Positions 46,147 through 58,800 of a stretch of 64,000 bases of DNA are shown piece after piece. Origin of the DNA: Bretschneidera sinensis (Eukaryota > Streptophyta > Magnoliopsida > Brassicales > Akaniaceae); the NCBI GenBank assembly GCA_023935145.1, contig CM043705.1:89066084-89130083 (forward strand). The letters are read 5' to 3'. Made by a program: the position numbers and the translations under genes. Positions within the stretch are counted from its first letter, which is position 1; every line of letters begins with the position of its first letter. The notes under the pieces were generated by a model, which worked only from the letters and a program-made list of their open reading frames with translations, made no database searches and had not been told where the DNA came from.

Positions 46147-46993
46147 AATATGACATTAGGCACAAAAAAGGAGCATGCTTCTTATGGTTTAGGTAGGATT
46201 CAAACTTGATATGGCTTATCAATTCTTGCACTTTATTAGAATCAATCTAAAAGTGACTAAATTCAAGCATAGTAAGTAGCAGGGCCTCTTTTGGACAAAT
46301 CAGACTTAAAAGTTCAAGTATGAAGTATTTCGATGGTATTTAATCTAGACCTAACCTAATGGTTCAATTTCAAGTGTTATGAACAAATAGAAAGAAAAGT
46401 ATATATGAACATGCAAGATGAAAGATTCATTGTTATGGTTCTTTTATTTTTTTTTTGTTCAATGGTAAATTGGTATTATGGATTAACTTGCTTACACCGC
46501 ACTAGATCTATTTTCGTGAGCGGTTCAAAGGCAAGTCATACACGCTCAACTCAGGGAATTCGAAAGGAAAATCCTTGTAACTTGACTACTAACGGATATT
46601 GAGATTAAAACTAATGACATTGTGATTATTCCATCAAAACTCTGTCATTTCACCCACACCGCGGTTGTTCATTGTTATGGTTCTAAACTCATCGCTAATT
46701 AAAAGAATTGTGCTACAGTGATAGGTAACAAACATGATAAAGGTAATATAGATTATAACAGAGTTCAACAAAAAATGAGACTTTTCGATGCACGAGTTTT
46801 ATACATATAACTTGATAATTAGATAAATCACCATGTGTATTAATTTTTATGAGGAAAATTATCAAACAGAATAAGATGATGAAAAAAAAAAAAAGCCAAT
46901 TATAAACTTGGCAATAGGTTTTTCCTTACAATAATAATTAGAGTCCCACTATGATGCTGAAAGAACTTTTTTCGACTTGATGCCTCCAAGATG
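46147..46993. other. no recognisable feature
   Basis: The 65-codon open frame at 46405-46602 shows no domain. Part of the region is less AT-rich (about 46470-46680) but I cannot assign it to a gene or TE family. Confidence 0.45.
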
Positions 46994-47814
46994 TGAAATT
47001 TTGTAATTAGATAATCAAATTTTGTAACTAAACTTTCATTTTTCTAATTAGATAATTTTGGTAAGATAATCATAAAATAAATTATGCGGGGTAAAAAAAA
47101 TCACAAAATAATTTTCAAGGGATTTTATATTTTTGGAATTTAAATACCATGAAAAATCTTTCTATCTCAAAAGTAAGAAAAAAAATTCATTCTCTCTCCA
47201 AACTTAAAATCTTTTTGTCTCTCTAAACTTATCAATTTGTCTTTCTCTACATTAAAATATATGCAACAAAATTGACAATCAATAGCCAATTGATAATCAA
47301 TTCTAAATCCATTTGTCAATCGACACGTAATTTAAAATGAAAAGTATTCACTATTTGTCATTTGGCTTTTAAGTGATTTCAAACAATAAGAATTAAATTA
47401 ATTTTTAATAACTTAAAAAAATTGATATAATTTTTCTGCTACAAAAAATAATGTGAAAATTACTAAGTATGAGATCAACATTACAAAGTTTGATATTATT
47501 TTTTAGGTTACAAAAAAATTATATATAAGTTAAGAAATATAAAAGTTAAGTTACGAAAAATATTCAAGTTACGAAAATTAAGTCATAGACTATAAAATAT
47601 GACCGATTGCTTACAAAATTTGATAATTTTTTTTGTTATGAAAAATAATATACAAGTTATTAAATATGAAAGTTAAGTTAAAAAAATAATTAAGTTACGA
47701 AAATTAAGGCATAAGTTACAAAATAAGAATGCTTGGTATGAAATTTAATATAATATTTTTTGGTTTACGAAAATTGGTACATGGGAGTAACGAAATAAGA
47801 ATAATCTACAAAAA

Positions 47815-47985
47815 GGAAACTTCTGTGCTGATCAACTTGCGAAAATGGGAGCGGAGCAGCTTCGACGGTGGCTTATGAGGTGATCCATCACCCCTCCTCC
47901 ATGTTTGGAAGTGTTGCTGGAAACTGATGCTACGGGGCATGAAGATTTTCCAGTTGTTTTTTCTTTCTTTTGTACCAAAACAAAT
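47815..47985 (+). pseudogene. LINE RNase H tail fragment inside the left fold-back arm
   Basis: In contrast to its AT-rich surroundings, this stretch is GC-richer and encodes CADQLAKMGAEQLRRWLMR, a stop, then CLEVLLETDATGHEDFPVVF. The A-D-x-L-A-K-M-G-A motif marks the C-terminal RNase H-like domain of plant LINE proteins. It has no counterpart in the right arm, so it entered after, or independently of, the arm duplication. Confidence 0.6.
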
Positions 47986-49072
47986 AAGGAAATTTGGTTA
48001 CGAAATTTGATATAGTAATTTTTTTTTGTTATGAAAAATGATACCTAATTAGTTACGAAATATAAAAGTTAACGAAAAATACTTAACTTAAGAAAATTAA
48101 GATAGAAATTGCAAAATATAAAGGTCTAGTTACGAAATTTGATATTTTTTTAAGCTATAAAATTGATGTATAATTTACGAAATATGAATATTAAGTTACG
48201 AAAAATATTTATGTTACGAAAATTAAAGCACATATTACAAAATATGAAGGCTTGGTTACGAAATTTCATAGCAAAAATAGTACTATAACAAATTTTGTAA
48301 TCAAGCCCTCCTATTTTGTAACCCATATCTTAATTTTCGTGACCTAAATATTTTTCATAACTTAAATATTCATATTTCATAATTTATATATCATTTTTCG
48401 TAACAAAAAATATCAAATTTTGTAACAAAACATTCATATTTTGTAATCTATGCCTTAATTTTTGTAACTTAAATATTTTTTGTAAACAGAAAAAATGTTA
48501 TATAAAATTTCATCATCAAGCCTTTGTATTTCATAACACGTGCTTTAATTTTTGTAACCTAAATATTTTTCGTAATTTAACCTTTATTTCATAACTTGTA
48601 TATCGTTTTTTGTAATAAAATAATATTATAAAATTTCGTAACCAATCCTTCATATTTTGTAACCAATCCTTTATATTTTGTAATCCATGACTTAATTTTC
48701 GTAACATTAATATTTTTTAAACTTAATTTTTTATTCCATAATTTATATATCATTTTTCGTAACATAAAAAATAATATCAAATTTCATAATGTTGATTTCA
48801 TACTTAGTAACTTACACATTATTTTTCATAATAAAAAAATATTGTCAAAATTTTTAAGATTAAAAATTGTAGTTTAAATTTAACAATTATTATTCGAAAT
48901 CACCTGAATATCAATTGGAAAAAAGTGAATACTTTTATTTTAAATTACGTACTGATTTGCAAATGGAGTTATAATTGAGTGTCAATTGACAATCGACTAA
49001 GGATTTTGTTGTATAGATTTTGGTTTAGATAGCGACATATTTATGAGTTTTGAGAGAGAAAGAGATTTTAAG

Positions 49073-50034
49073 CAGTGTTTTCAGAGGGGAGAGCGTTGGG
49101 CGAGGTGTAAGCCCTGAGACGTTGGGGTGTAAGTCTTTTAAAACGTTGAAGCATTTTGAATAAAATAATATTAATTAAATTATAAAAATACTAAAAAATT
49201 GAAATAATATAAATAAATTAATTATCAATAAACTTTACTAACTTAAGACCTATGAATGAATATTTATCAAAATATTTTTACACAAATATCAAACAATTTG
49301 ATGAAAATTTTAATTACATCTGATATTAGACGTACACTATCGTTTGTTGCATATGTATCTATCAATTTACACTATGATCCTCCAACATAGTGGTTCCATT
49401 TGTAATGATGTCCAATCAAAATGTTGAAAATTTAAAATTCTAACCTGAAAGACTGAAAATCTGAGTAAGTCTTTTGAATCTTTTGGGGCGTTTCAAAATT
49501 TTAATAAAATAATATTAATTAATTAATTAGAATAATAAAATAATTTTAATTAATTTTTATCAAATTTTAATACTTTACTAACTCTCTGTAGTGTGATAAT
49601 TATAATTTTATAAATAAATATATATTTATATATAAATTATATAAAGTATAACTTATATTTCTATATTTTTGTAATTTATAAGTGATTAATTAAATAGTTT
49701 GTAATTATTATTAAGATAGATAATATGTATTATATATTTATGAAATGTAATAATGTAACAACGAGAGTGTTAGCTCAGTAATTAAGATCTATGACACTTT
49801 AGGTCATGGGTTTGAGCCTTAATTAGGGAAAAAGACTTAAAGAGTTTATTATTAAAACGATGTCATTTTGGTTAAATGGACTTATTTCATTTAACGTAAA
49901 ATTACCTCGTTTTGAGGTGCAGAGTCAAAAAAAAAATATCACGAGTGTCTGGGGCGTACATCCAGGTCGAAAAGGCGAACGTTCAATAGACCTTCCACCC
50001 CTGAGCACGCTTCAGACTCGTTTTTTAAAACACC
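49073..50034. mobile_element. 962-bp MULE-like non-autonomous element nested in the fold-back
   Basis: Flanked by a perfect 9-bp duplication GATTTTAAG (49064-49072 and 50035-50043) lying exactly where the right arm is interrupted. Its ends carry a short inverted match (AGTGTTTT versus GGTGTTTT), and both ends are GC-richer than the AT-rich middle. A 9-bp duplication is typical of Mutator-like elements. No protein is encoded. The inverted repeats are short or strongly diverged, so the superfamily call is tentative. Confidence 0.7.
49763..49827 (+). mobile_element. tRNA-like sequence (SINE or tRNA relic)
   Basis: GTTAGCTCAGTAATTAAGA looks like a pol III A box in tRNA context and CATGGGTTTGAGCC like a B box, spaced about 38 bases. 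The acceptor stems do not pair convincingly, so it is not a working tRNA. It lies within the 962-bp nested element. Confidence 0.45.
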
Positions 50035-50242
50035 GATTTTAAGTTTTGAGAGAGAACATGATTTTTGACTTTTGGAAAATAAAATTTTTTTTTATGGAAT
50101 TTGAATTATAAAAAGATAAAATATCTTAAAAATTATCTTATGATCCCACATAATGTATTTAATGATTACCTTACTAAAAATATCTAATTACGAAAAATCA
50201 AAGTTTTGTTACGAAATTTCATTATCTAGTTACAAAATTTCA

Positions 50243-50690
50243 TATGTAATCATGCCTAAAAAGGTATTTTCAATATTATAGAATTTCACAGATAGTTATT
50301 TAGTAAAATAGATTGTTTACTTTAAATAGTAATTACAGTTATAAGTGGGCCCATCGATTAGAAACTAAATGATGCCATATAATAGTGGCTAATAAATATC
50401 TTAAATATAAAACTACTTTCCACTCTGCATTGGGTAATGATAGTGTACTCACAATTATACTGAGCAATAAATTTATCAAAAAATTCCCAAAAAAGCACAT
50501 CAAATTTTGATCTCGTATTTCGCTCCGTAAAGTCGAATATGAATATAAGTTTTGATGTGCTAATCAGATTTTATATCAAATTCGTTAATTAATTTAACAC
50601 ATAAATCAATTTTAAATTTATTTTAATTTATTCGGATAATAATTTAACTTAATTTTAATATTATATAGAATGTATTATTTTTTATATATA
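50243..50690. other. no recognisable feature
   Basis: AT-rich spacer between the fold-back element and the LINE; nothing supported. Confidence 0.5.
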
Positions 50691-53600
50691 TTGTCAGTAA
50701 GGTTATGTCTACCAGATCGTTTAACAAGGATGCTACTAGGAGTATCATACGAAAATTATGGAAGATGATCTCTGGTATTTATATCGGCGAGGTCGCAAAG
50801 AATACTTTCTCTTTGAGTGTATGGAAGAAGATGATCGATCTAGGGCGCTTAAGGGCTCTCTTTGGTCTTTTGATGAGCATGTATTAGTTCTCAAAGAATT
50901 TATAGGGAACATCAGGCCTTCGAAGATAGTGTTTAATCAGATACCGTTCTTGGTCCAAGCTCATGACTTGCCACTACTTGGTATGAACATAGAGACATAG
51001 ATAATGATAGAAGATGCAGTGGATAACGCTCTAGATTGGATGTTACTAAGGAAAATGTCCACTGGAGTTCTTATTTGCACATTCAAATCTTGATAGATGT
51101 AAGCAAACAACTTCGTCGTGGCATTCCAGTGGCGTTTGGAGACGACCCTGAGGAGTGAGTACCTCTACAACATGTAAAGTTACCACAGTTTTGTTATTTT
51201 TGTGGGATTTCAGGGCATATAGATAGGGATTGTGAAGAAGCTAATAACTTGAGGAAATACGGGGCCGAAGTGAAGTTTAGTTATGGGCCATAGCTGCGGG
51301 CTGTTGTGGAACGGGGGTATGGCAGACGAGATGAAAGGAATTATCAATAGTGTAGTATACCAAGCCCTCACGCTGTTCAATGTCGAGTTCGAGTAATAAT
51401 TGCTGCTCCCATGGCAATCCTAGTAATGGAAAGATTGTGGCGAAGAAAGATGGTGGTGTTCGTGATAGGTTTGATACATCGAGGGGTGGGCCACCTGGGG
51501 AGTACGGTGTTCGCGTTGGAACCTAGTGCGTAACTTTTTTTTTGGAACCTAGCACGTAACTAAGGTAGGCTCGGACAAAATTCTAGTTGGTGACAAGGTA
51601 CTGGGTAGTGCAATGGGCAAGACTGCACCAGATGGCCAATCACGGAGCCAAGAGACTGTGATTATGAAACAAGGATCAAAAGGATATCAATGTGGGAACA
51701 AGTAAGGAAGGTATGTCTAATCCTTCTCTTAATTTGCTTGATAATTCTGTTGATTCGGAATTTGTTAATATGATGGACAATTGAGGTTTATCTACTGCTG
51801 GGGTTAATGACAAAGTGGTGGTTCATGGCACGAGTGCTTTAAAGGACAATACGAGTGGTGGTTTCCGGGAAAATGTTGTTGTTCATGGTAATTCAGGCCA
51901 TCGAGATTTGTTGCTTGCTGAGAATAAAATGATCGATCAGTAAGAGGAAAACGATTGAATCTAGGGTGGAAGCTGAATCTAATGATATGAATTTGATTCT
52001 TGTTGGGTACGTAAATGGAGCTTCATAATTTAGGGGTGTACTTAGATAGAGGTGGTAAATGAGATGAGGCTGATAAAGTGCGTTTGAATGTTTTAGATAA
52101 GGCGGTGGTTACAAAGCAACACCTCCAGTCATCATGAATCTGGCATCTTGGAACTGTAGGGGGCTTGGGAATCCCGATATAGTTCGATCTCTTCACAAGT
52201 TTGTGAAGCAGAAGTGTTCCAAATTCTTGTTTCTTATGAAGACTAGGATTGATGAGAGTTGTTTAGAGCGAGTAAGAGTATGATTGTGTTTTAATAATGG
52301 GATGGGCGCTCATGGTATCGATATAATTAAGATGTGGTTTAGCTTTATTTTGGATAGATGATATTGATGTTTTGGTTAAGACCTTCTCGCATTCTCATTT
52401 TGATGCCATTGTAAATAATGGGGTTAGTGGGAGTGAGTGGAGGGTCACAAGGTTCTATTGCAATCCAATGACGCGTCAGCAACGACTATCTTAGGAGTTA
52501 CTAGTTCAACTCGGTGGCTTATTTGACCTCCCCTGGGTTGTTGTTGGGGACTTCAACAAACTAATAGAGTTGCATGAGAAGAATGATTTTTAGCTCAGAG
52601 CTAAGCATAAAATGAGAGATTTTTGGGAGGTGCTCGACATATGTGGTTTGAGAGATTTGGGTTATGTGGGGTACCCTTTCACTTGGGTGAGGGGCGTGAT
52701 TTTATAGAAAAAAGGCTTGATCGAGGAGTTGCTACATCTAGTTGATTTAATCGGTTTCCTACTGCTTGGGTTCGATATTGTGTGGTTGCAAATTTGGATC
52801 AAGCTGCTATCCTTTTGGAAATTGAGAGGGTTAGAAATGGTGATTCTCCAAAGTTATTCAAGTTTAAAGCCATATTGTTGCAGGATGACTGGTGTGATAT
52901 GGAGGTTGAAGAGGCTTAAAAGGAAGTTCATAGAAAAAGACTGATTGTAATATTTGTTCAAAACTTCATATCTGTTTGCCTCATGTGCTGAAGGTTTTCT
53001 ATTTGTCGTGGTTGTCTGAGAGTTTTATATTTATTTATTTTTACAGATAGCTTGCTATTTTCCAACGCTACAGACGAAGACGCAAGAAATATTGTGAAGC
53101 TTTTGACTCTCTATGAGTTAGTATCGATAAATGTGGCTAAATCCTCTGTTCTTTTAGTCAAAACGTGAGTGATGTGGTGTGGAATCCTATTGTGGATATT
53201 TTGGGAGTCTATAACACGTCTAAATGAGAAATATTTGGTTTTTTTTTTCTTTGATTAGGGTTTTTTTTCTTTGATTAGGAGGTCAAAATTTTCAATCCCT
53301 TCTAGAGAGTGTTTAGAGGAAAATCAAAGGGTGGAAAAAGAAATTGTTTCCTAGGGTGAGACGTGAGGTCTCAGTACAATCTATTTCAACATATGCAATG
53401 AGTTGTTATAAGCTCCCATTGTCATTTTGTGATGAATTTCAAAAGCTCATGCGACGTTTTTGGTGGGGTCATAAGAGTGATGAGCACAAAATCCATTGGT
53501 TGCGACGGGAGGAGTTACGCAAATCCGAGGATGTGGCTTTGGGTTCCGAAATATGCAATGTTTCAATTTAGCCATGCTTACGAAACAAGGATGACAACTC

Positions 53601-55060
53601 ATTTTGAATTATGATTCTCTATTGTTTAAGGTGTTGCGGGCCAAAAATTTTCTTAATGAGAATTTTTTGGAGTTCAGTTTAGGCCATCCCCCTTCCTTCA
53701 CATAGAGGAGTATATGACAGGCAAAATGGGTGTTGAACTTGGGTTTGAGATAACAGATAATAAATGGGCACTCGGTTCGTATTTGGGAAGATCATTGGGT
53801 GCCTATCCCTTCTCCTTTTCGTGTTGTCCTTCCTAAACCTGTTGAGTGTGAGATGAATATGGTTTCGGAGCTCATTAATCATGAGGTAGGTTGGTGGAAT
53901 GAGGAGGTTGTTCTAGATTTGTTTCTTGATCATGAGACTGCTTTGATCTTAAAGATCCCGATGAGTCCTTGCATCGATACTTTAATTTGGCACTACAGTA
54001 GTTCAGGTATTTTTACGGTCTGAAGTGCTTACAAACTAGCTGCAAAGAGTCTTAATTCACAACACCCAGGCCCGATTTCATGTCCTAAGAAGAATTTGTG
54101 GAGATCTAATTGAAAGATTGGTGTCCCAAACAAAGTGAGAAATCTTTTGTGGTGTGCAACAACAAATGCTCTTCCTACTATGACGAACCTTAGGAATCGA
54201 CATGTAATAGCTGTTGACGTGTAAAATTTGTCTAAGTGGTGAAGAATTGGTCTTCCATGCAAAACAACGACTGGATAATTAGTCTGCTGCAATCAGTGGT
54301 GGGTGAGTTTAGGGCAGTGCTTCATGCAATTGCTTTCGGGGATGGTAGATAGGCATGCTGATGCGTTAGCGGCGATGATCGCTTGGAAACTATGGCAAAA
54401 CAGGAACTGATTTTTACATGGTAGTGTGGGAGTTCCGGCGTCAGAACTGGTTCAACAGGCTACTAAGTGGCTTCAGGATTTCACTTCAGCTTCAGCTTTG
54501 CAGCGTCGAGCAGATTCAATGGGTGGTTATGGTGCGTTTGTTGTGGCGCAGCACCTGACCCATGTTGATTGATGGTAAACAGTGATGGTGTTGTCTTCGA
54601 GTCGAGGTCTTTGATAAGGGTTGGGGCGGTGGTTCGTGATGAGTTCAATGATGTTTTAGGCTCTATGTCGACGCCGTATCCTCTCCTTCATGAGGCAGCC
54701 ATGGTGGAGGTCAAAGCGATGGTTGAAGTGTTATATTTAACATGGGAGTCGGGTTTCAAAAATATCATTATTGAATGTGACGCAAGTGTGGTGGTATCTA
54801 CTTTATCATCCACAGATGTTTCCATGGCTAGCTTTGGCAATTTGATTGTTGAAGCTCATCAATGGATGAGGCGGTTTTCTCAGTGTTTATGTCAACATAC
54901 TGGTAAGACTACCAACAAGATTTTGGATGGAAGAAATAATAATCTTATATTCGGGTGGGGTCAAGATCTTGAAGAGATCCCAAATAGAATGTGGTCTTTT
55001 GTGTTTGCAGATATTTTCTGCTTTTTGTCTTAGTTCTTCGATTAAAGTTTGGTGGTTATA
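50690..55060 (+). mobile_element. plant L1-type LINE, near full-length order but decayed
   Basis: Plus-strand order: ORF1 with a DUF4283-like domain (YLYRRGRKEYFLFECMEEDD and WSFDEHVLVLKEF, 50760-51000) and a CCHC knuckle (CYFCGISGHIDRDC, about 51195-51240). Then ORF2 endonuclease (NLASWNCRGLGNPDIVRSL from about 52136; VVVGDFNKLIELHEKND near 52540; GYPFTWVRG near 52670), the reverse transcriptase C-terminal part only (DSLLFSNATDEDARNI from about 53050; STYAMSCYKLPLSF near 53390), zf-RVT remnants (about 54000-54250) and RNase H (54560-55033). Stops and frameshifts occur throughout, and the RT catalytic core is deleted near 52950-53050. Not active. Confidence 0.88.
54560..55033 (+). pseudogene. 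RNase H (RVT_3 type) of the LINE
   Basis: The longest intact piece of the LINE: about 154 open codons with VGAVVRDEFNDVLGSMSTPY, HEAAMVEVKAMVEVLYL and IIIECDASVVVSTL. This matches the RVT_3 fold common in plant LINEs (acidic residues in the E-x-x-A and E-x-D-A segments). The start of the domain (the first catalytic D-G box) survives as VNSDGVVF. Its frame is isolated from the upstream ORF2 by stops. Confidence 0.8.
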
Positions 55061-55074
55061 AAGAAGAGGTATAC

Positions 55075-55245
55075 TGTAGCCTCAGGGTATATGACACAGT
55101 GATAAATTTGATTTTGAATATGGTGATTTTTTCGTGAGGTCTCGGGTTCGAATCATGTCATTGCGTTGTATATTCTACGATTTACATCCTCCACAGGGTC
55201 TTAAGACAGATTATGGGGGTTATCGGTCCGTTATCTAAAAAAAAA
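55075..55245 (+). mobile_element. tRNA-derived SINE directly after the LINE
   Basis: A-box-like TATGACACAGTGATAAA (about 55090-55106) and a good B box GGGTTCGAATC (55144-55154) are about 50 bases apart, followed by an unrelated body and an A-run (55237-55245). This is the organisation of a plant SINE. It could instead be part of the LINE 3' UTR, but the intact B box favours a SINE. Confidence 0.55.
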
Positions 55246-55632
55246 TATATAATGTACTATAAGTATGCTAAATTATAATAAATTTATAAAATATCTATTA
55301 AATAATTTGATAATTTGATTATGATTTGAATTTTGATGGATTTAAATATAAATTGATTTTCAAAATAATTCGATTCAATAAACTTTTAATAATTAGATCG
55401 GGATATATCCTGATTTGAGTCAAATAAAACCGATTTACAAGACGCGGCGACAAGTTAAAAACACATTAAAAAATTTTATAACAAAAACTGCTCCACTCCC
55501 ATGGGAGCTCAGCAATTCTTCTGAGTCGATGAATTTCATAGCAAGCTCAACATAGCAAGCTCAACGATTAATGAATTATTCTATAACGAAAAGTGACTCC
55601 AAATATGTTAATATTATTTAAAATTGTCCAAT
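55246..55632. other. no recognisable feature
   Basis: AT-rich spacer before the young copia element. It contains the left ATCAT duplication at 55633-55637 just beyond its edge and nothing else recognised. Confidence 0.5.
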
Positions 55633-55637
55633 ATCAT

Positions 55638-55814
55638 TGTTAAGGTTTAAGAGAGGAAGTGAGACAATACAAAGAAGAGAATTGTATTGAATGGTGTGAT
55701 TTACTTACAAGTGAGCTATCCTATTTATAGGAGCCAATAAGAGAGCCAAAGATATACACAACCAATGTGGGATTAAACTAACTAAGCAATAACTATGCTA
55801 TACATAATCTAACA
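55638..55814 (-). repeat. 3' LTR of the young copia
   Basis: 177 bp, TGTTAAGGTTTAAGAGAGG...TAATCTAACA on the plus strand. Identical to the copy at 60317-60493. Contains TATTTATAGG, a TATA-like motif on the plus strand. Confidence 0.97.
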
Positions 55815-55830
55815 GCCCCCCTCAAACTCA
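55815..55830 (-). promoter_or_regulatory. polypurine tract of the young copia
   Basis: On the minus strand GAGTTTGAGGGGGGC lies directly before the 3' LTR start TGTTAGATTATG, the expected position of the plus-strand primer. Confidence 0.9.
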
Positions 55831-58800
55831 AGGTGGAATATGAGAAACCAACTTGAGTTTGAAAACAAGATCACGAAAACGCCCTGGAGGATGTGACTTC
55901 GTAAAGATGTCTGCGAGCTGATCCTTGGATGTGACAGAATGAAGCTGTAGGGAGCCTTGAAGAAGATGATGACGGACAAAATGACAATCAATCTCAATAT
56001 GTTTGGTCCGTTCATGAAACACATCATTATGAGCAATCTGAATAGCACTTCTATTGTCACAGTATACAGGAGTGGCAGCAGAAAGTGATACACCCATATC
56101 TTGTAACAACCATCGTAACCAAAGAAGCTCAGAGGTAGTGTCAGCAAAAGCACGATATTCTGCCTCTGTACTAGATCGAGCAACAACAGTTTGTTTCTTA
56201 CTACGCCAAGAGATAAGAGAGGTGCCAAGTAGGAAACAATAACCGGTGGTAGAACGACGATCTGTAGGATCACCTGCCCAATCTGCATCGGTATAAGCAC
56301 ATAACTGAAGAGGAGACTTAGAGGAGAAAAAGAGCCCATGAAACAATGTCCCCTTAAGTAACGAAGGATGCGAAGAACAGCAGCAAAATGAGTAGAGCGA
56401 GGAGCAGCCATAAACTGACTCACCTGATGGACAGCATACGAGATATCAGGTCGAGTAACAGTAAGGTAGACAAGACTGCCAACCAAATGTCGATATAAAG
56501 TAAAATCACGAAGAAGTTCGCCATCATGGGGTGTAAGACGAGCATTAAGCTCAGTTGGTGTGTCAACAACCTTACTGTCTATGAGATTTGCCCGAGAAAG
56601 CATATCAGAGATATATTTGGCTTGTGTCAAATAATAACCATCAGAAGAAGATGAAATCTCAAGACCAAGAAAATAGCTGAGAGGACCAAGATCTTTCATC
56701 TCAAAATGTTGATTGAGAAACTGTTTAAGTTCCTGAATACCAATGGGATCATCCCCGGTGATAATCATGTCATCAACATATAACAGAAGAAGTATGATGC
56801 CCCGGTCTGTGCGGCGAACAAACAAAGCTGAATCATAGGAGCTGATGGAATATCCAAGGCTAGACAAAGTGTTGCTAAACTTAGCAAACCATGCTCGAGG
56901 AGCCTGCTTAAGTCCATATAGAGCTTGACGAAGACGACATACCTTGTTTGTTGGATTAGATAGTCCAGGAGGTGGTTGCATATAGACTTCTTCATTAAGA
57001 TCACCATTAAGGAATGCATTTTTAACATCCATTTGAAAAAGTGACCAATGGCGAGAGGCTGCAACAGCTAGCAAAGCACGCACAGAAGATAGACGAGCAA
57101 CTGGAGCAAAGGTCTCCTCATAGTCCACACCATACTCCTGAGTAAAACCCCTGGCAACAAGTCGAGCCTTGTACCTGTCAACAGTACCATCTGAACAAGT
57201 CTTAATTTTGTAAACCCATTTACTACCAACCACAGACTTTCCAGGAGGCAAGTCAACCAAATCCCATGTATTATTCTTGTGTAAAGTATCAAGTTCCTCT
57301 TTCATCGCAGTCTGCTAAAAAGAGTTAGTGGAAGCCTCACGATAGGAGTGGGGCTCATGTAAAGTAGCTAAAGCATGAAAGCAATGAAAATTCTGGAGAT
57401 GGGATGGAAGAGATCTTACTCAGGTGGATCGACGAAGGTCTGGAGAGGAAGTGTGAACATGATCCTCATACGTAACAGACCCTGGGGGCTCAGGCGAAGC
57501 GACGTCGAGAGTATCAGGTGGAGTGGAATCGAGAATATTAGGTGAGGGAGACTCGGGCAAGGCATTACTAGTGTGAGGTGAGGGAGACTCGGGCAAGACA
57601 TCACTAGTGTGAGTAGGAGAAATAGGAGGCTCCATAAGTGTGGTAAAAGGAGGAAAAGATGGCATGCTGAATTTGCCAATTTCATGAAATAGTCTATGCT
57701 CCCAGAAAACTACATGACGGGAAATGCGAAGACGACGAGACACAGGATCATAACACCGATAGCATTTTTGTTCAATTCCATATCCAAGAAAGCAACACAT
57801 CCGAGAACGAGGCTCAAGTTTGGTGCGTTCATGAGGTTGGAGTAAAACAAAACAAGCAGAACCAAACACACGAAGATGGTGGTATGAGGGAACATAGCCA
57901 AACAACCGCTCGTAAGGAGTGCAATTATCAAGGATAGGGGTAGGCAGCCTATTGATCGTGTAGATAGCCGTTAGAGTGGCTTCACCCCAAAATGGGGTAG
58001 GAACAGATGTGGAAATGAGGAGGGCTAGAACAGTGTCTAAAATGTGCCTAAGTTTACGTTCAGCTCGACCATTTTGTTGTGAAGTGCCAGGACATGACAA
58101 GTGAGGAACAATGCCATAACTTTTTAGGATGTCTTTAAAAGCATGCTGAGTATATTCTAAAGCATTATCAGAACGAAAAGCTTTGATAGGTTTTGAAAAT
58201 TAGGTTTCAATCATTTTAGCAAAAGTACGATAAATATCCAATAATTCAGAACGAGATTTCATTAAAAATACCCAAGTGTAACGAGAGAAATCATCAACAA
58301 AAATTACAAAATAGCGTGAACCACTCATACTAGCAACGGGAGAAGGTCCCCAAACATCAGAATGAATTAAATTAAACGAAGCAGTAGTATGAGACTCACT
58401 ATTATTAAAAGGCAAAGCCGGCTGTTTTCCAAGTTGACACGAAATACAATCAAAAGAACTTTTAGACACTGACCCTAACAACCCCTTTGAAGCTAAAAGT
58501 TGTACCCGAGATGCAGATGCATGACTAAGACGTGAATGCCAAAGTGCAAGGGATGGTGGTGACAATGAGGCAGCAGCAGAGACGTTAGAGGCGGGAAGGT
58601 TGGGCAGGTGTAAGGATGAGAGTTCGAACATGCGCCCAATTCTATGCCCGGTCCCAAGGGTCTGACCAGTACGAGGATCCTGCACATTCACACCAGAAAA
58701 GTCAAAGATAATTCTATATCCAAGTTCACATATTTGCCCAACGGAAAGAAGATTATAAGATAATTCTGGTACATGAAAAACTTCAGGAATAGAAAGAGAA

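Larger units (their letters stand above)
46994..50242. mobile_element. large fold-back element with repeat-built arms
   Basis: The left arm (46994 to about 48285) and right arm (about 48290 to 50242, interrupted by a 962-bp insertion) are inverted copies. The left end TGAAATTTTGTAATTAGATAATC matches the reverse complement of the right end, TGAAATTTTGTAACTAGATAATG. Inner blocks such as the text around 47260-47400 match the reverse complement of 48890-49010. Much of each arm consists of degenerate direct repeats of about 125 bp built from phrases like GTTACGAAAAATATTTAAG and ACGAAAATTAAGGCATA. No transposase is encoded. No clear target duplication was found at the outer ends, so the superfamily is open. 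Confidence 0.75.

Noticed and set aside
46405..46602. 65-codon frame between TEs
   Set aside because: Short, no recognisable motif and not associated with any element border.
49763..49827. Functional tRNA gene
   Set aside because: Box spacing is short and the acceptor and T stems do not pair well.
55809..57305. 498-codon copia frame taken as complete to its stop
   Set aside because: After about 56350 this frame departs from the RNase H sequence because of a one-base shift; the real domain continues in the other frame to 55828.
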